A DNA stretch of 64,000 nucleotides from G963675935 sp963675935 (GTDB lineage: Bacteria; Planctomycetota; Planctomycetia; Pirellulales; Thermoguttaceae): NCBI GenBank assembly GCA_963675935.2, contig CAXXPV010000003.1, positions 620,001 through 684,000 of the forward strand, written 5' to 3'. The notes under the pieces are model-generated. The model worked only from the letters and a program-made list of their open reading frames with translations, made no database searches and had not been told where the DNA came from. Both the position numbers and the translations under genes were made by a program. Below are positions 50,462-59,248 of this stretch, in pieces (the stretch's first letter is position 1; each line of letters starts with the position of its first letter).

Positions 50462-52909
50462 CTACTCCACCCGCAACGCCTCCAGCCCGGTCGGCGATGC
50501 GACCAACAGCACGGGTTTCCCGTCGATCTGGGTCGTCGCCAGTCCTTGAAGCATCGCCCCGAAGTTGAATTTATCGACCGGCTTGCCTTCGGCCGAAACG
50601 ACATGGATCGAACCGTCGGCGCCAGACAGCAGCCATTGGCCGGCCCCGTCGCGGGCGATGCTGCCGGCGACAATCGGCTCGACGGGCGGCTGATGCACGC
50701 CTGTCGGCAGCGGATAACTCCACTGCTCCTCGCCCGACGCCGTAAAGCCCACGGCCGTGTCTTCGCCGATCCGAGCCGACGCCAGCCCACACCAAAGCGG
50801 ATGGCCGTCGCCCAACAAATCGGCCGAGAGAATCCGGCGTAAGATGCGGTTGCGAACAGCGATTTCGCCGCGGCGCGCGCCCTTGGCGTCAAGCACGACG
50901 ATGTTGCCCTTGTCGCTCGCACAGAACAAATCGCTCTGTCCCTGGGCGTTGGCCGGCGCGATTGCCAAGCTGGAAGCGCTCGAAATGTCGGTGCGGTTCG
51001 CCCACAATTTATGGCCGTCGAGCGACGCGGCCTGCACGCCAACCACGCCCCAATAGCCCACGTAAAGCTTGAGCTTGCCGTCGCCGTCGAGGTCGCCCAA
51101 CTGTGCGTCGGAGATGCCGCCGTGCGGATTTTTCAGGGCATCCTCGGGATAACTCGCCACGGGTTTCCAATTTTCATCGTAAATGTGGACTCGCTGCTGC
51201 GATGTCATAAACGCGGCGAAGTAACGTTTCCCGTCGGCGCCGACGGCCGTCCGAAGACTGCCGATGTACTCCTGTTCGGTCAGATCATCGAGTTTGTGCA
51301 GCGCGATTTGCTTGCCGTCCAGCCCGATTTCGGCCACCGATTTCCAGTTTTCGACGACCAGAAACCGTTCCGGCCCCTTCTTTCCGCCGACGACCACGAT
51401 GTTGCCGGGCAGTTTCAGGTCGGTGCATTTCCACAGCGGCGTGAGCTTGAACGTGGCCGGCTCCGTCTTTGCGGCGATCTTCGCCTGGGGGATCGGCTGC
51501 TCCATCGCCACGCCCTCGTTGAGCGATTTCGCGTCTTTTTTCAGGTTTTCCAACTCTTGGAGGTACATTTTCAGCGGCTCCTGAAAAATGTCCTCGCCGG
51601 CGAGCACTTTGTCGAGCATCGTCGGCAACGTATCGACGAGCTTCGGATTGCCGGCCAATTCGCAATGCTGCACGACGCCCTTCGCGTCAATAATGAACAC
51701 GGCGGGCATGAACGTTAGGGGCGGCTCGCCGATCTTGAAGGCCGCGGTTGTTTGCCCGTCGTCGCGAACGATCGGAAGGGCGACTTTCCACTCGTTAAAC
51801 AATTTCGTGAGTTCCTCGTTTTTCACTTGCGACGGGTCGATGTTCACCGCATACCACGCCACCTTGGGATTGTCCTTGTATTTTTGGCGGATATTCTCCA
51901 TGTCGGTCAGGCTTTGACGGCACGGCTCGCCGCCGATGGCCCAAAAGTTGAGCACCACGACCTTGTCGGCCGTCGTTTCGGGCGTGACTGGCTTGTCGTC
52001 CAGCCCTTGGAGCTTGAAGGCCGGGGCCTTTTTGCCTAGCAACTGGCCGGGATGCGGCGGCACGAACACCTCGACCGTCTCGGCGCCAGCCGGCACGTCG
52101 AACGCGAACAACTTCGGGTCGATCGGGGCGTCGAACTTGGCGTCGGTGAACTCGCCGACCAGCGAGAGCGACTCGACCGGGTTGCCCTGGCCGATGTTCC
52201 GCCGCAGATCGTCGGTCGGGAAGGCGATTCGCCGCAAAATGAATGTTTCCTGATCGATCCATAAAACTCCGCCGCCGTTGGGCCACTTGATTTGCACCCG
52301 GTAGCACTCGCGGCCCAGGATTTCGCCCGACTCGACCAACTTCGGCGCCTCGGTGTCGAACAGAAGCGTTTTCATCGGATCGGCGGCCAGCAGCAGGAAC
52401 AGTTGCGGCGGCGGGCCGGCGAAATCGCTCAGCCGCGTCGTCAGGTTCGGATCGAGCTGCAACACGTTTTTGATGTCGAGCTTCGCCGGCGCCGGCTTCA
52501 CGAGGATTTGGTTCGGAATGCTGTTGATGGCCGCCCGCATCTCGTGGCCGTCGCAGGCCAACATGGCTTGAAAGGCTTGGACTTGCAGCTTGTTGGGTCG
52601 TTCAACCACGACCGAGAATTTCGAGGTCTGATCGATCTTCTGCCCGCCCATTTCGGCTTGCAATCGCAAGGAACCCTGGTCCGAATAGGTTTTGGCCTTC
52701 TGATAGGCGGCGACCATGCGGTCGAGCACGTCGCGGGCGGTCGCTGGCTTGGCCGCCGCTTTTTCATCGGCCGGTTTTCCCTTGGTTTCCGCGGGTTTCG
52801 ATTCCGCCGGCGTTTTCGACGATTCACCGCGTTGGCAACCGAACGAAACGAGCATAAGGCCGAGGCCAAGAACGATGGCTTTTGGGCAAATCCGTGCAAA
52901 ACGCATCAT
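50462..52909 (-). CDS. Redoxin (TlpA-like) lipoprotein with LolA-like and beta-propeller-like regions
   Basis: 815 residues from the ATG at 52909, behind GAGGAG. Lipoprotein signal (GLGLMLVSFGCQRG) and a Glu/Lys/Pro linker. A LolA/DUF2092-like region lies at about 55-265 (VLDRMVAAYQKAKTYSDQGSL). A thioredoxin-fold TlpA/AhpC-TSA-like domain at about 290-445 (GKKAPAFKLQGLDD, VVVLNFWAIGGEPCRQS) has the usual W-C-x-x-C changed to W-A-x-G-x-E-P-C, so only one Cys remains. The C-terminal 330 residues contain VCBS/FG-GAP-like repeats (LGDLDGDGKLKLYVG, ADLLGDGHPLW). Probably membrane-attached in the periplasm. The lost Cys argues against disulfide exchange by the classical mechanism. Confidence 0.85.
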   Translation of the reverse strand: MMRFARICPKAIVLGLGLMLVSFGCQRGESSKTPAESKPAETKGKPADEKAAAKPATARDVLDRMVAAYQKAKTYSDQGSLRLQAEMGGQKIDQTSKFSVVVERPNKLQVQAFQAMLACDGHEMRAAINSIPNQILVKPAPAKLDIKNVLQLDPNLTTRLSDFAGPPPQLFLLLAADPMKTLLFDTEAPKLVESGEILGRECYRVQIKWPNGGGVLWIDQETFILRRIAFPTDDLRRNIGQGNPVESLSLVGEFTDAKFDAPIDPKLFAFDVPAGAETVEVFVPPHPGQLLGKKAPAFKLQGLDDKPVTPETTADKVVVLNFWAIGGEPCRQSLTDMENIRQKYKDNPKVAWYAVNIDPSQVKNEELTKLFNEWKVALPIVRDDGQTTAAFKIGEPPLTFMPAVFIIDAKGVVQHCELAGNPKLVDTLPTMLDKVLAGEDIFQEPLKMYLQELENLKKDAKSLNEGVAMEQPIPQAKIAAKTEPATFKLTPLWKCTDLKLPGNIVVVGGKKGPERFLVVENWKSVAEIGLDGKQIALHKLDDLTEQEYIGSLRTAVGADGKRYFAAFMTSQQRVHIYDENWKPVASYPEDALKNPHGGISDAQLGDLDGDGKLKLYVGYWGVVGVQAASLDGHKLWANRTDISSASSLAIAPANAQGQSDLFCASDKGNIVVLDAKGARRGEIAVRNRILRRILSADLLGDGHPLWCGLASARIGEDTAVGFTASGEEQWSYPLPTGVHQPPVEPIVAGSIARDGAGQWLLSGADGSIHVVSAEGKPVDKFNFGAMLQGLATTQIDGKPVLLVASPTGLEALRVE

Positions 52910-52948
52910 TGCGAATTTCTCCTCGAAAGGGGATTCATTCCTCTCGTA

Positions 52949-53013
52949 CTCCTCACGCTCCGCGTGAGGATGAGTGGTGTTCAATTCTCTTTCCTCACGC
53001 GGAGCGTGAGGAG
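52949..53013. repeat. Perfect 22-bp inverted repeat
   Basis: Arms 52949-52970 and 52992-53013 (CTCCTCACGCTCCGCGTGAG...) are perfect. Each arm is itself nearly palindromic. A single TTTAGCCGGCGAGCTTGCTCGCCGCG arm follows at 53098-53125. Confidence 0.88.
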
Positions 53014-53181
53014 AACGGTATTATTCTCAAATCAACGGTTGGCGTAAAGCTCGACTTCTTGACCATTACCCACTTCGGTGGGATAATGATTTTATTGTTT
53101 AGCCGGCGAGCTTGCTCGCCGCGTGGGGTGCCGCCCCCCACGACGCCCTGTATACTCGCTCCACTTTACCAAAACTACCGA

Positions 53182-54405
53182 ATGACAACCCTGCGTTACG
53201 GCGATGGCTCGATTGTGCAACTGGACTCGGCCGACGAAATCGTGCCCGACTCGCTGAATGTTCCGCGGGGCGAGCCGCTGACCGATCTGGACGCGGCCAT
53301 GACGACCGCCCTCCACGCGCCGATCGACTTTCTGCCCCTGGCGCAATGTGCCACGCCCGGCGACCGGGTTGTTTTAGCTCTCGACGACGACGTACATCAG
53401 GCGGCCGTGGTCGTGGCCGCCGTTGTTCGCGAACTGATCGAGGCCCACGTCGAGCCGGACGGCATCACCATTCTGCAAACGCAGATCGGCCGCGGCGCCG
53501 GCGATCCGAGGCGGCTGATCGACTCGGCGATTCGCCATCGCATCACGCTTACGATCCACAATCCCGACGACCGCCGCGAGCTTGCCTATCTGGCGGCCGA
53601 TGCGTCGGGCGAGGCTATTTTGGTCAACCGCGCGTTGCACGAGGCCGACGTGGTGCTGCCCATCGGCTGCCTGCGAGGCGAGCGGTCGGCCGGCTATTTC
53701 GGCATCCACGGCAGCTTGTATCCGACATTTTCCGACGCCAAAACGCAACATCGCTTTCGCGGCCTTGGCTCATTAAACAGCCACGGCGAGCGCCAACGCG
53801 AACTCGTGGCCGCCGCCGACAACGTCGCTTGGCTCTTGGGCGTCCTGTGTACCGTTCAGCTTGTTCCCGGAGCGGGCAACGAGGTGTTGCACGTCGTGGC
53901 CGGCCTGAGCGACGCCGTGCGGCGCCGGGGGCAAGAATTGTATCGCGCGGCCTGGGCATGCCCCGTCGAACGGCAGGCGAATCTCGTCGTGGCGACAATC
54001 GAAGGCGACGCCGGCCGGCAAACTTGGGACAATTTCGGCCGCGCCTTGCACGCGGCGGGCTGTTTCGTCGAAGAGGGCGGCGCGATTGCCCTCTGTTGCG
54101 ATTTGGACGTGCCGCCCGGCCCGGCCATGCGGCATTTGATCGCCGCCGAGTCGCGAGAGTCGGCCCTGCGGCACATCGGCAAGGAGCGGCCCGCCGACGC
54201 GCTGCCCGCCGCCGTGTTGGCCCGCACGCTGGACCGCAACAAGGTGTATTTGTTGAGCCGGCTCGACACGGCGACGGTCGAGGAGTTGGACATGGTGCCG
54301 ATCGGCTGTTCGCACGAGCTGGTCCGGCTTGTCGAGCAACATCCGTCGCGCATCGTGCTTTCCAACGCGCCCTACGTGACGATCGTGGAAGAACAAGCGG
54401 AATAA
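53182..54405 (+). CDS. LarA-like (DUF2088) nickel-pincer racemase family protein
   Basis: 407 residues from the ATG at 53182. N-terminal LarA domain with ERLALDDDVHQAA-like region (VVLALDDDVHQAAVVVA), then DGITILQTQIGRGA, LVNRALHEADVVLPIGC and the HGSLYPTFSDA segment, as in lactate racemase homologues. LarA isomerises 2-hydroxyacids with a nickel pincer cofactor made by LarB, LarC and LarE. None of these is encoded in the window, so the true substrate and cofactor are uncertain. The gene is single: repeats before it, a perfect hairpin 22 bp after its stop. Confidence 0.82.
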   Translation: MTTLRYGDGSIVQLDSADEIVPDSLNVPRGEPLTDLDAAMTTALHAPIDFLPLAQCATPGDRVVLALDDDVHQAAVVVAAVVRELIEAHVEPDGITILQTQIGRGAGDPRRLIDSAIRHRITLTIHNPDDRRELAYLAADASGEAILVNRALHEADVVLPIGCLRGERSAGYFGIHGSLYPTFSDAKTQHRFRGLGSLNSHGERQRELVAAADNVAWLLGVLCTVQLVPGAGNEVLHVVAGLSDAVRRRGQELYRAAWACPVERQANLVVATIEGDAGRQTWDNFGRALHAAGCFVEEGGAIALCCDLDVPPGPAMRHLIAAESRESALRHIGKERPADALPAAVLARTLDRNKVYLLSRLDTATVEELDMVPIGCSHELVRLVEQHPSRIVLSNAPYVTIVEEQAE

Positions 54406-54426
54406 TTCGATATTGGGCCGAAGAAT

Positions 54427-54508
54427 GTAGGGTGGGACAAGCTTGCGCAGTCCCACCAAGCGTTTTCCTAATTTCTTGGTGGGACTGCGCAAGCTTGTCC
54501 CACCCTAC
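54427..54508. repeat. Perfect long hairpin of the GTAGGGTGGGACAAGC family
   Basis: 82 bp with perfect 34-bp arms and a 14-bp loop between the larA-like gene and the yggS gene. It could form a very stable cruciform or RNA hairpin and perhaps end the larA-like transcript. Confidence 0.93.
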
Positions 54509-54543
54509 AGTTACTTACGTGGCGGTTGTCGAAAAAGTTTCCC

Positions 54544-55242
54544 ATGCCTGACCTCGTCGCACAATTGGCCGAGAACGTCGCCCAGATTCGCGGGCGAATT
54601 GCCGATGCCGCCTGTCGAAGCGGTCGCCCGGCCGAGGCGGTAACGCTCGTGGCCGTGACGAAATACGTCTCGGCCGATGCGACGCGGCGACTGGTCGAGG
54701 CCGGTTGCCACGAATTGGGCGAGAGCCGGCCGCAGTTGCTTTGGGAAAAAGCCGCCGCGTTGGCCGATCTGCCGATTCGTTGGCATCTGATCGGCCACTT
54801 GCAGCGGAACAAGGTCCATCGCACGTTGCCGCTGGTGGCGATGATTCACTCGATGGAAAGCGAGCGATTGCTGGCGGCCATCGACGCCGAGCGGTTGTCG
54901 CCCGTGCCTGCGCTGTTGGAAGTGAACATTTCCGGCGACGCGGCGAAGAATGGTTTGCGGCCCGACGCGATCGAGCCGTTTTTAGTCCGCGCGGCGGCCA
55001 CTCGCGGCGTTTCGGTTCGTGGGCTGATGGGCATGGCCGGGTTGGAAAGCGACGCTGACACCGCGCGGCGTGAGTTCGCCTCGCTCCGCGAACTTCGCGA
55101 TCGTTTGCGTGGAAAATGTCCGCCGGGCGTGACCCTCGACGAGCTTTCGATGGGCATGAGCGGCGATTTCGAGGCGGCGATTGAAGAGGGCGCGACGATC
55201 GTCCGCGTCGGTTCCGCGCTGTTCGAGGGCGTGGACTTTTGA
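54544..55242 (+). CDS. yggS: YggS/PROSC-family pyridoxal phosphate-binding protein
   Basis: 232 residues from ATG 54544. Alanine-racemase-like barrel with the PLP lysine in LVAVTKYV (K40), then HELGESRPQ, WHLIGHLQRNKV, NISGDAAKNGL, GLMGMAG and the C-terminal LSMGMSGDFEAAIEEGATIVRVGSALF, which is the family signature. The protein binds PLP and takes part in vitamin B6 and amino-acid balance; it has no firm enzymatic activity. The yggU-like gene follows by 49 bp, as these genes are neighbours in many bacteria. Confidence 0.95.
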   Translation: MPDLVAQLAENVAQIRGRIADAACRSGRPAEAVTLVAVTKYVSADATRRLVEAGCHELGESRPQLLWEKAAALADLPIRWHLIGHLQRNKVHRTLPLVAMIHSMESERLLAAIDAERLSPVPALLEVNISGDAAKNGLRPDAIEPFLVRAAATRGVSVRGLMGMAGLESDADTARREFASLRELRDRLRGKCPPGVTLDELSMGMSGDFEAAIEEGATIVRVGSALFEGVDF

Positions 55243-55291
55243 CCGTAACCGCTTGCGGTTTCGCAATTTTGTCTTCCAAACATTTCCATCC

Positions 55292-55597
55292 ATGAACTCC
55301 CCAACGCTCGAATCGAATGCCGACGGAACGATTCTCGCGGTGCGAGCGCATCCCGGCGCGCGTCGCAACGAAATCGACGGCGTTCAAGACGGCGCGCTGA
55401 AAATCTCCGTCACGCAAGCCCCGGAAAAGGGCAAGGCCAACAAGGCCGTCATCGAGTTGCTGGCCAAGAAACTCGGGCTAAAAAAATCGCAGATCGAACT
55501 TACCGCCGGCGAAACCTCGCACCAAAAGCGGTTTCTGGTGCGCGGGATCGGAGCGAAAAAACTCGCCGAGCGAATCGAGAAAGCGGCGGGGAAATAG
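55292..55597 (+). CDS. yggU: YggU/DUF167-family protein
   Basis: 101 residues from the ATG at 55292. The DUF167 landmarks are present: RAHPGARRNEIDGV, LKISVTQAPEKGKANKAVIELLAKKLG, then IELTAGETSHQKRFLV. Small cytoplasmic alpha/beta protein of unknown role. It follows yggS in the same direction; a copy of the CCGCTTGCGGTTTCGC repeat sits in the 49-bp gap. Converges with the acyl carrier protein gene. Confidence 0.93.
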   Translation: MNSPTLESNADGTILAVRAHPGARRNEIDGVQDGALKISVTQAPEKGKANKAVIELLAKKLGLKKSQIELTAGETSHQKRFLVRGIGAKKLAERIEKAAGK

Positions 55598-55663
55598 TGG
55601 ATCGTGCGAAGCCGCAAGCGGCTGGCCCTTTGTTATCTTTTCCCATCAGTTCTATTGCACCCA

Positions 55664-55957
55664 TTACTCTCTCGCCCGTTTTCCCAGCAACCTCAACACT
55701 CCATCGGCAATATCGCCGACCGTCTTTGCTTCGTCCACCATCTCGTCGGGCAACGAGACGTCAAACTGTTCTTCAATCTCCATCGAACATTCGACCAAAT
55801 CGAGGCTGTCCCAAGGCAAGTCGCGTAACAGCGGGCTAGTCTCGCCAACCTCCGCCGGCGGAATCCCGGCCGCCTCGGCTACGATCTGACGAACCTCCTC
55901 CACAATCTGCTCGCGGGAATGAACCGTTTCGCAAGATACGCTATTTTGCAACGACAT
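55664..55957 (-). CDS. Acyl carrier protein
   Basis: 97 residues. Four-helix ACP fold with the phosphopantetheine serine in LPWDSLDLVE (S51), followed by an acidic recognition helix (MEIEEQFDVSLPDE). Longer at the N-terminus by about 15 residues than the housekeeping AcpP, and without fabD/fabG/fabF next to it, so it is probably a specialised carrier. Its ATG lies inside the end of the XRE gene (17-bp overlap), so the two are translationally coupled. What acyl group it carries is unknown. Confidence 0.9.
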   Translation of the reverse strand: MSLQNSVSCETVHSREQIVEEVRQIVAEAAGIPPAEVGETSPLLRDLPWDSLDLVECSMEIEEQFDVSLPDEMVDEAKTVGDIADGVLRLLGKRARE

Positions 55958-56366
55958 TTTCGTTCTCCTTGTTTGTGTTGTTTGCGGACGTTGGAATCGA
56001 CAGCGCGGCGCAATGCCGTTCGGCGTCGTTCATGGCCACGACGAGCTTGCGAATCGTGGCGAAGTCGGGCGTGGTTCGCCCACGCTCGATGCGATTGAGC
56101 GTTTCGGGGCGAACGCCTGCCCGACGAGCAAGCTCAGCCTGGGAAAGGCCGGCCGAACGCCGCCGTGCGACCAGTTTCTGCGCCAAGGCCGGCTGGTCCA
56201 TGTCGAGACCGGACGAAGATGCTGCCTTGTCCGGCGGCACATCGGCTGACGGAACGCCCGCCTGTCGGCAAAGGGCGTCAAAGACGCTTTCGCGGAGGAT
56301 GACGTATCGAACGCCGTCCAATTCCACACTCTGGCGGGGTATTCCCCCGGCGGGATCGTTTGACAT
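55941..56366 (-). CDS. XRE-family regulator coupled to the acyl carrier protein gene
   Basis: 141 residues from the ATG at 56366. The N-terminal 40 residues (VELDGVRYVILRESVFDALC) form a small strand/helix segment seen in antitoxin-like regulators. A classical XRE helix-turn-helix lies at about 61-112 (QKLVARRRSAGLSQAELARRAGVRPETLNRIERG). The C-terminal tail is Asn-rich. The stop lies inside the ACP gene start. It has a strong promoter with a palindrome over the -10, which fits autoregulation. Why a DNA-binding protein is tied to an ACP is not known; it may control lipid or secondary-metabolite genes according to the ACP state. This is inference only. Confidence 0.88.
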   Translation of the reverse strand: MSNDPAGGIPRQSVELDGVRYVILRESVFDALCRQAGVPSADVPPDKAASSSGLDMDQPALAQKLVARRRSAGLSQAELARRAGVRPETLNRIERGRTTPDFATIRKLVVAMNDAERHCAALSIPTSANNTNKENENVVAK

Positions 56367-56394
56367 GACTCTTGATTCCTTTCTGTGTCTTGGA

Positions 56395-56423
56395 ATACTA
56401 TCAAGTATCGGCACAGAAGTCAA
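56395..56423 (-). promoter_or_regulatory. Promoter and operator of the XRE-ACP operon
   Basis: Minus strand: TTGACT (56423-56418), 17-bp spacer, TAGTAT (56400-56395). A palindrome ATACT (56395-56399) / AGTAT (56404-56408) covers the -10. The XRE start is 29 bp downstream, so the leader is short. Confidence 0.75.
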
Positions 56424-56645
56424 GAGTCTTGCGTTAGAACGCAAGTTTATTTTTTGTCCCCATGCTCTGCGTGGAAACGGGCTGTATGGCCGCTCTGCGT
56501 CCTTCGTGGCGGCAACGCGGTCAACAATCGGTGGGCCTTCATGGGATTTCCCCAAATTGAGTGGAATGGGTTCAAAATGGGAGACGCATTTATCCCGAAG
56601 CCGTGTATTGTTCGTCCGCGGTCGGATCGGCGCTCATGGCTGTTG

Positions 56646-58613
56646 TCACCGGCTCGGCGCTTGCCGGAGCGCCGGCGCCCGGGCGGTCGATTTTTTCGGC
56701 GACTGGCTGGTGCCTGCCAGATAGTTGTCGATCGTGGCCGATTCCTGCAAATTAGCGAAACAGTCGGCCATTGTGCGGCGGAGTTTCTTCTCGTACAGAT
56801 CGCTACGGATTTCCTCGCTGACCTTGGCCAAATCGACGCCGATCGGCTTCGTATAGCCCTCGCAGCGGAGGATGATGAACTTGTCTTCCACCTGGATCAC
56901 GCTCGACAATTCGCCGGGCTTCAAGTCGAAGGCTTCCTTCTCGATCGTGGGCTGGCCGCCGTGGCGTTTGATGGGGGGAATCTCGCCCTTGAGTTCGCGG
57001 GTGCCGGCCTCGACCGAAAACTGCTCGGCCAATTGGCCGAAGTATTCCGAGGTGTTGTCTTTCCGAGCCATCTCCCAAACTTGCTGGGCGCGGCGTTGCT
57101 CGTTCAACACGATGGCAAGGCAGCGCACGCGCGGCCCATAGTTCGCCTCGTAGCCTTTTTGCAGGTCTTCGTCGGAGACTTCGAGCGATTTATTCGCGTT
57201 TTTGTCGGTCATCGCGAGTTTTTTCAGGGCCACCGACGGCCAGATCGCGTCGTTGCGATACACTTCGAGTGAAACACCCTGCTTTTTGGCGATGAATTCG
57301 AGCCATGCCTTCACGTCGGGCTTGCCGTCCCGCGTGGTCGAACCGCCGGCCGCCGCCGCGTGGGCGATTTCCTCGTCGATGTCGGCGTCGGTCACCTCGA
57401 TGTTCCGCTGCTTGCACGCCAGCTCGATGACCTTGCGGCTGATGACGCCTTCCAAAACCTGCGGGCCGTGCCGGTCGATGCACTCCTCGGCCAACTCGCG
57501 GATCGTGATTTGCTCGTCGTAGATGCGTGCGGCCACGCCCGGCATCCGCGCCCGCTTCGCCGGATCGTTCCACACGTTTTCAATGGCCTTCTGCTTCACC
57601 GCCGCTTCCTGAAGTTTCTGGAAGAGGGTTTGGGCGATGTCCCGCATCTTGCGTTCGCGTATGATCTTTTTCAGGCCGTCGGCCAAGGTGCTGGTGAGTT
57701 TGACTCGCTGCGCCTCGATCAACTTCTCGCGCTTGATCATCACGTATTGACCGCCGACGTGAATCACCGGCGAAATCTCGCCGTCGTCCATCGTGAACGC
57801 GGCCTTCTCGATTTCCTCGTAGCTGCCGTGTCGGCGGATCGGGTTGATCACGCCCTTCACGCTCGCGCTGGTGGCGTCTTCCGAATGTTCCTTGGCGATG
57901 TTGCCGAAATCCTGGGGATTGGCCACCGCCATCGTGTGCAGCTTCTCGGCCTTCTCGCGGTCCTTGACCGCAATCAGCCGGACGCGAACCGACTCGCCGT
58001 ATCGGGTCTCGAATTCCGTCCGCAATTCCTCGTCGGTCACGGTCAACTGGTCGCCCGCCAACTTCCGAAGCGCGATCGTCGGCCAAACGATGTCGTTGGC
58101 GTACTGTTCCGGCTCGATGTTCCGCTCCTGCTTGATCATCTTCATCCACTGGTCGACGGGAATCCGGAATTTTTCGGCCATCGACCTGATTTCATCGGTC
58201 ACCTCTTGGCTGGTGACGGTGATTCCGCGCTGCCGGCATTCCCGCTCGATCAACCGCTTGTTGACCATGCTCTCCAACACTTCCGTGCCGAAGTGGCGCA
58301 GGCATTCGCGTCCGAGTTCTTCGCGGGTGATCCGCTGGGTATTGACCGTGCCGACGATTTCCGGTGTGGTGGGCTTCGCGGGCCGCCCCGTTTGGGACGG
58401 TTCGCGGGCAGTCTCATCCGCCGACCGCACGGTAAGGCTCGTGCCGGGGCGTTGCGACGAATCGGCGTTGGCCGGCGCCGCGTTCCAGTAGTAACGCACC
58501 GTGGCGCAAACGGCGACAGTCAGCAGGCTACCCAAGAGAATTTTCGTCCATTTTCGGCCGGATTTTGTTTTTTGACCGGCGTCGGGCGTGCGATTTGAGC
58601 TATTCCGGGTCAT
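56646..58613 (-). CDS. Double SurA/parvulin-type periplasmic foldase
   Basis: 655 residues. N-terminal membrane anchor (about 23-43, WTKILLGSLLTVAVCATVRYYW). Two repeats of a SurA-N-like helical module plus a parvulin-type domain: about 85-330 and 360-630. Each has a start like IVGTVNTQRITREELGREC / RIYDEQITIRELAEEC, then CRQRGITVTSQEVTDEI / CKQRNIEVTDADIDEEI, then VKGVINPIRRHGSYEEIEKAAF / LKGEIPPIKRHGGQPTIEKEAF. It should act as chaperone or peptidyl-prolyl isomerase for exported proteins. Whether the parvulin sites are active is unclear; they are shortened. The gene is single. Confidence 0.88.
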   Translation of the reverse strand: MTRNSSNRTPDAGQKTKSGRKWTKILLGSLLTVAVCATVRYYWNAAPANADSSQRPGTSLTVRSADETAREPSQTGRPAKPTTPEIVGTVNTQRITREELGRECLRHFGTEVLESMVNKRLIERECRQRGITVTSQEVTDEIRSMAEKFRIPVDQWMKMIKQERNIEPEQYANDIVWPTIALRKLAGDQLTVTDEELRTEFETRYGESVRVRLIAVKDREKAEKLHTMAVANPQDFGNIAKEHSEDATSASVKGVINPIRRHGSYEEIEKAAFTMDDGEISPVIHVGGQYVMIKREKLIEAQRVKLTSTLADGLKKIIRERKMRDIAQTLFQKLQEAAVKQKAIENVWNDPAKRARMPGVAARIYDEQITIRELAEECIDRHGPQVLEGVISRKVIELACKQRNIEVTDADIDEEIAHAAAAGGSTTRDGKPDVKAWLEFIAKKQGVSLEVYRNDAIWPSVALKKLAMTDKNANKSLEVSDEDLQKGYEANYGPRVRCLAIVLNEQRRAQQVWEMARKDNTSEYFGQLAEQFSVEAGTRELKGEIPPIKRHGGQPTIEKEAFDLKPGELSSVIQVEDKFIILRCEGYTKPIGVDLAKVSEEIRSDLYEKKLRRTMADCFANLQESATIDNYLAGTSQSPKKSTARAPALRQAPSR

Positions 58614-59057
58614 GGCGGTTCCTCCTTAAACCTATATTTAACAAGAGCTTACAAGCTTCGGCATCCACCGTCGCCTGGTATCGCGGGTGCAGCAGTATAG
58701 ACCGTGCCGGGAAAACAAGGCAACCCCGAATTTTGCACATCAGAAAATTTTGGTAATGAGTCAGCCAAATAAAATAAATCGGGGCCAATCAGAACAAAAT
58801 GGTCTGTGCAAGAAGGAAAAAGGGGAAAGGGGAAAAATGGAGATGAAAACAATGACTATTACGGACAAAATTGTCCTTTCAGAAATTTTTACCCTTTTAC
58901 CCCTTTCCCATTTTCCCTTCTTACACGCAACTTTGAATGGCTGAGTATCTGTTTTTTTAGGTTTTCTGTCCCGAAAATCCAGTCTTGCCGCGATTCCGCC
59001 CGGTGAAGTAAAATCAACCCCCGCAATCGCTTACTCTTACGCAACACCCTCGCACGG
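58614..59057. other. Intergenic region with an A/G-rich inverted repeat
   Basis: AGAAGGAAAAAGGGGAAAGG (about 58811) faces CCCTTTCCCATTTTCCCTTCTT (about 58899-58922), separated by an AT-rich centre. Short frames here are repeat-derived. No gene is supported. Confidence 0.65.
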
Positions 59058-59216
59058 ATGCAGGATGGGCTAATGGCTTCTTCCGATACGGCGGCGCCGG
59101 ACGGCGAACGGCAAAAACGGGATGATTACTACGCCGGGTTGCCGGAAATGCGCACCGACGACGCCATGCGCGCGTTCGGCGAAGGAATTACGTCGAAAGC
59201 GATTGAGCAAAAATAG
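59058..59216 (+). CDS. Small hypothetical protein before the glycosyltransferase gene
   Basis: ATG at 59058 or in-frame ATG 59073 gives 52 or 47 residues, ending ITSKAIEQK with the stop at 59214-59216. It is acidic/polar and has no membrane segment (ERQKRDDYYAGLPEMRTDDA). It lies 32 bp before the glycosyltransferase gene and in the same direction. No family is recognised and no strong ribosome binding site is seen, so it may be a chance frame or a fragment. Confidence 0.35.
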   Translation: MQDGLMASSDTAAPDGERQKRDDYYAGLPEMRTDDAMRAFGEGITSKAIEQK

Positions 59217-59248
59217 CATTCCAGTTCCAAACGAAGAACGGACATCTC

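Noticed and set aside
58687..58944. Possible small gene on the plus strand
   Set aside because: It is composed of the A/G-rich inverted repeat, with Lys-Gly-Glu-rich sequence and no ribosome binding site or family.
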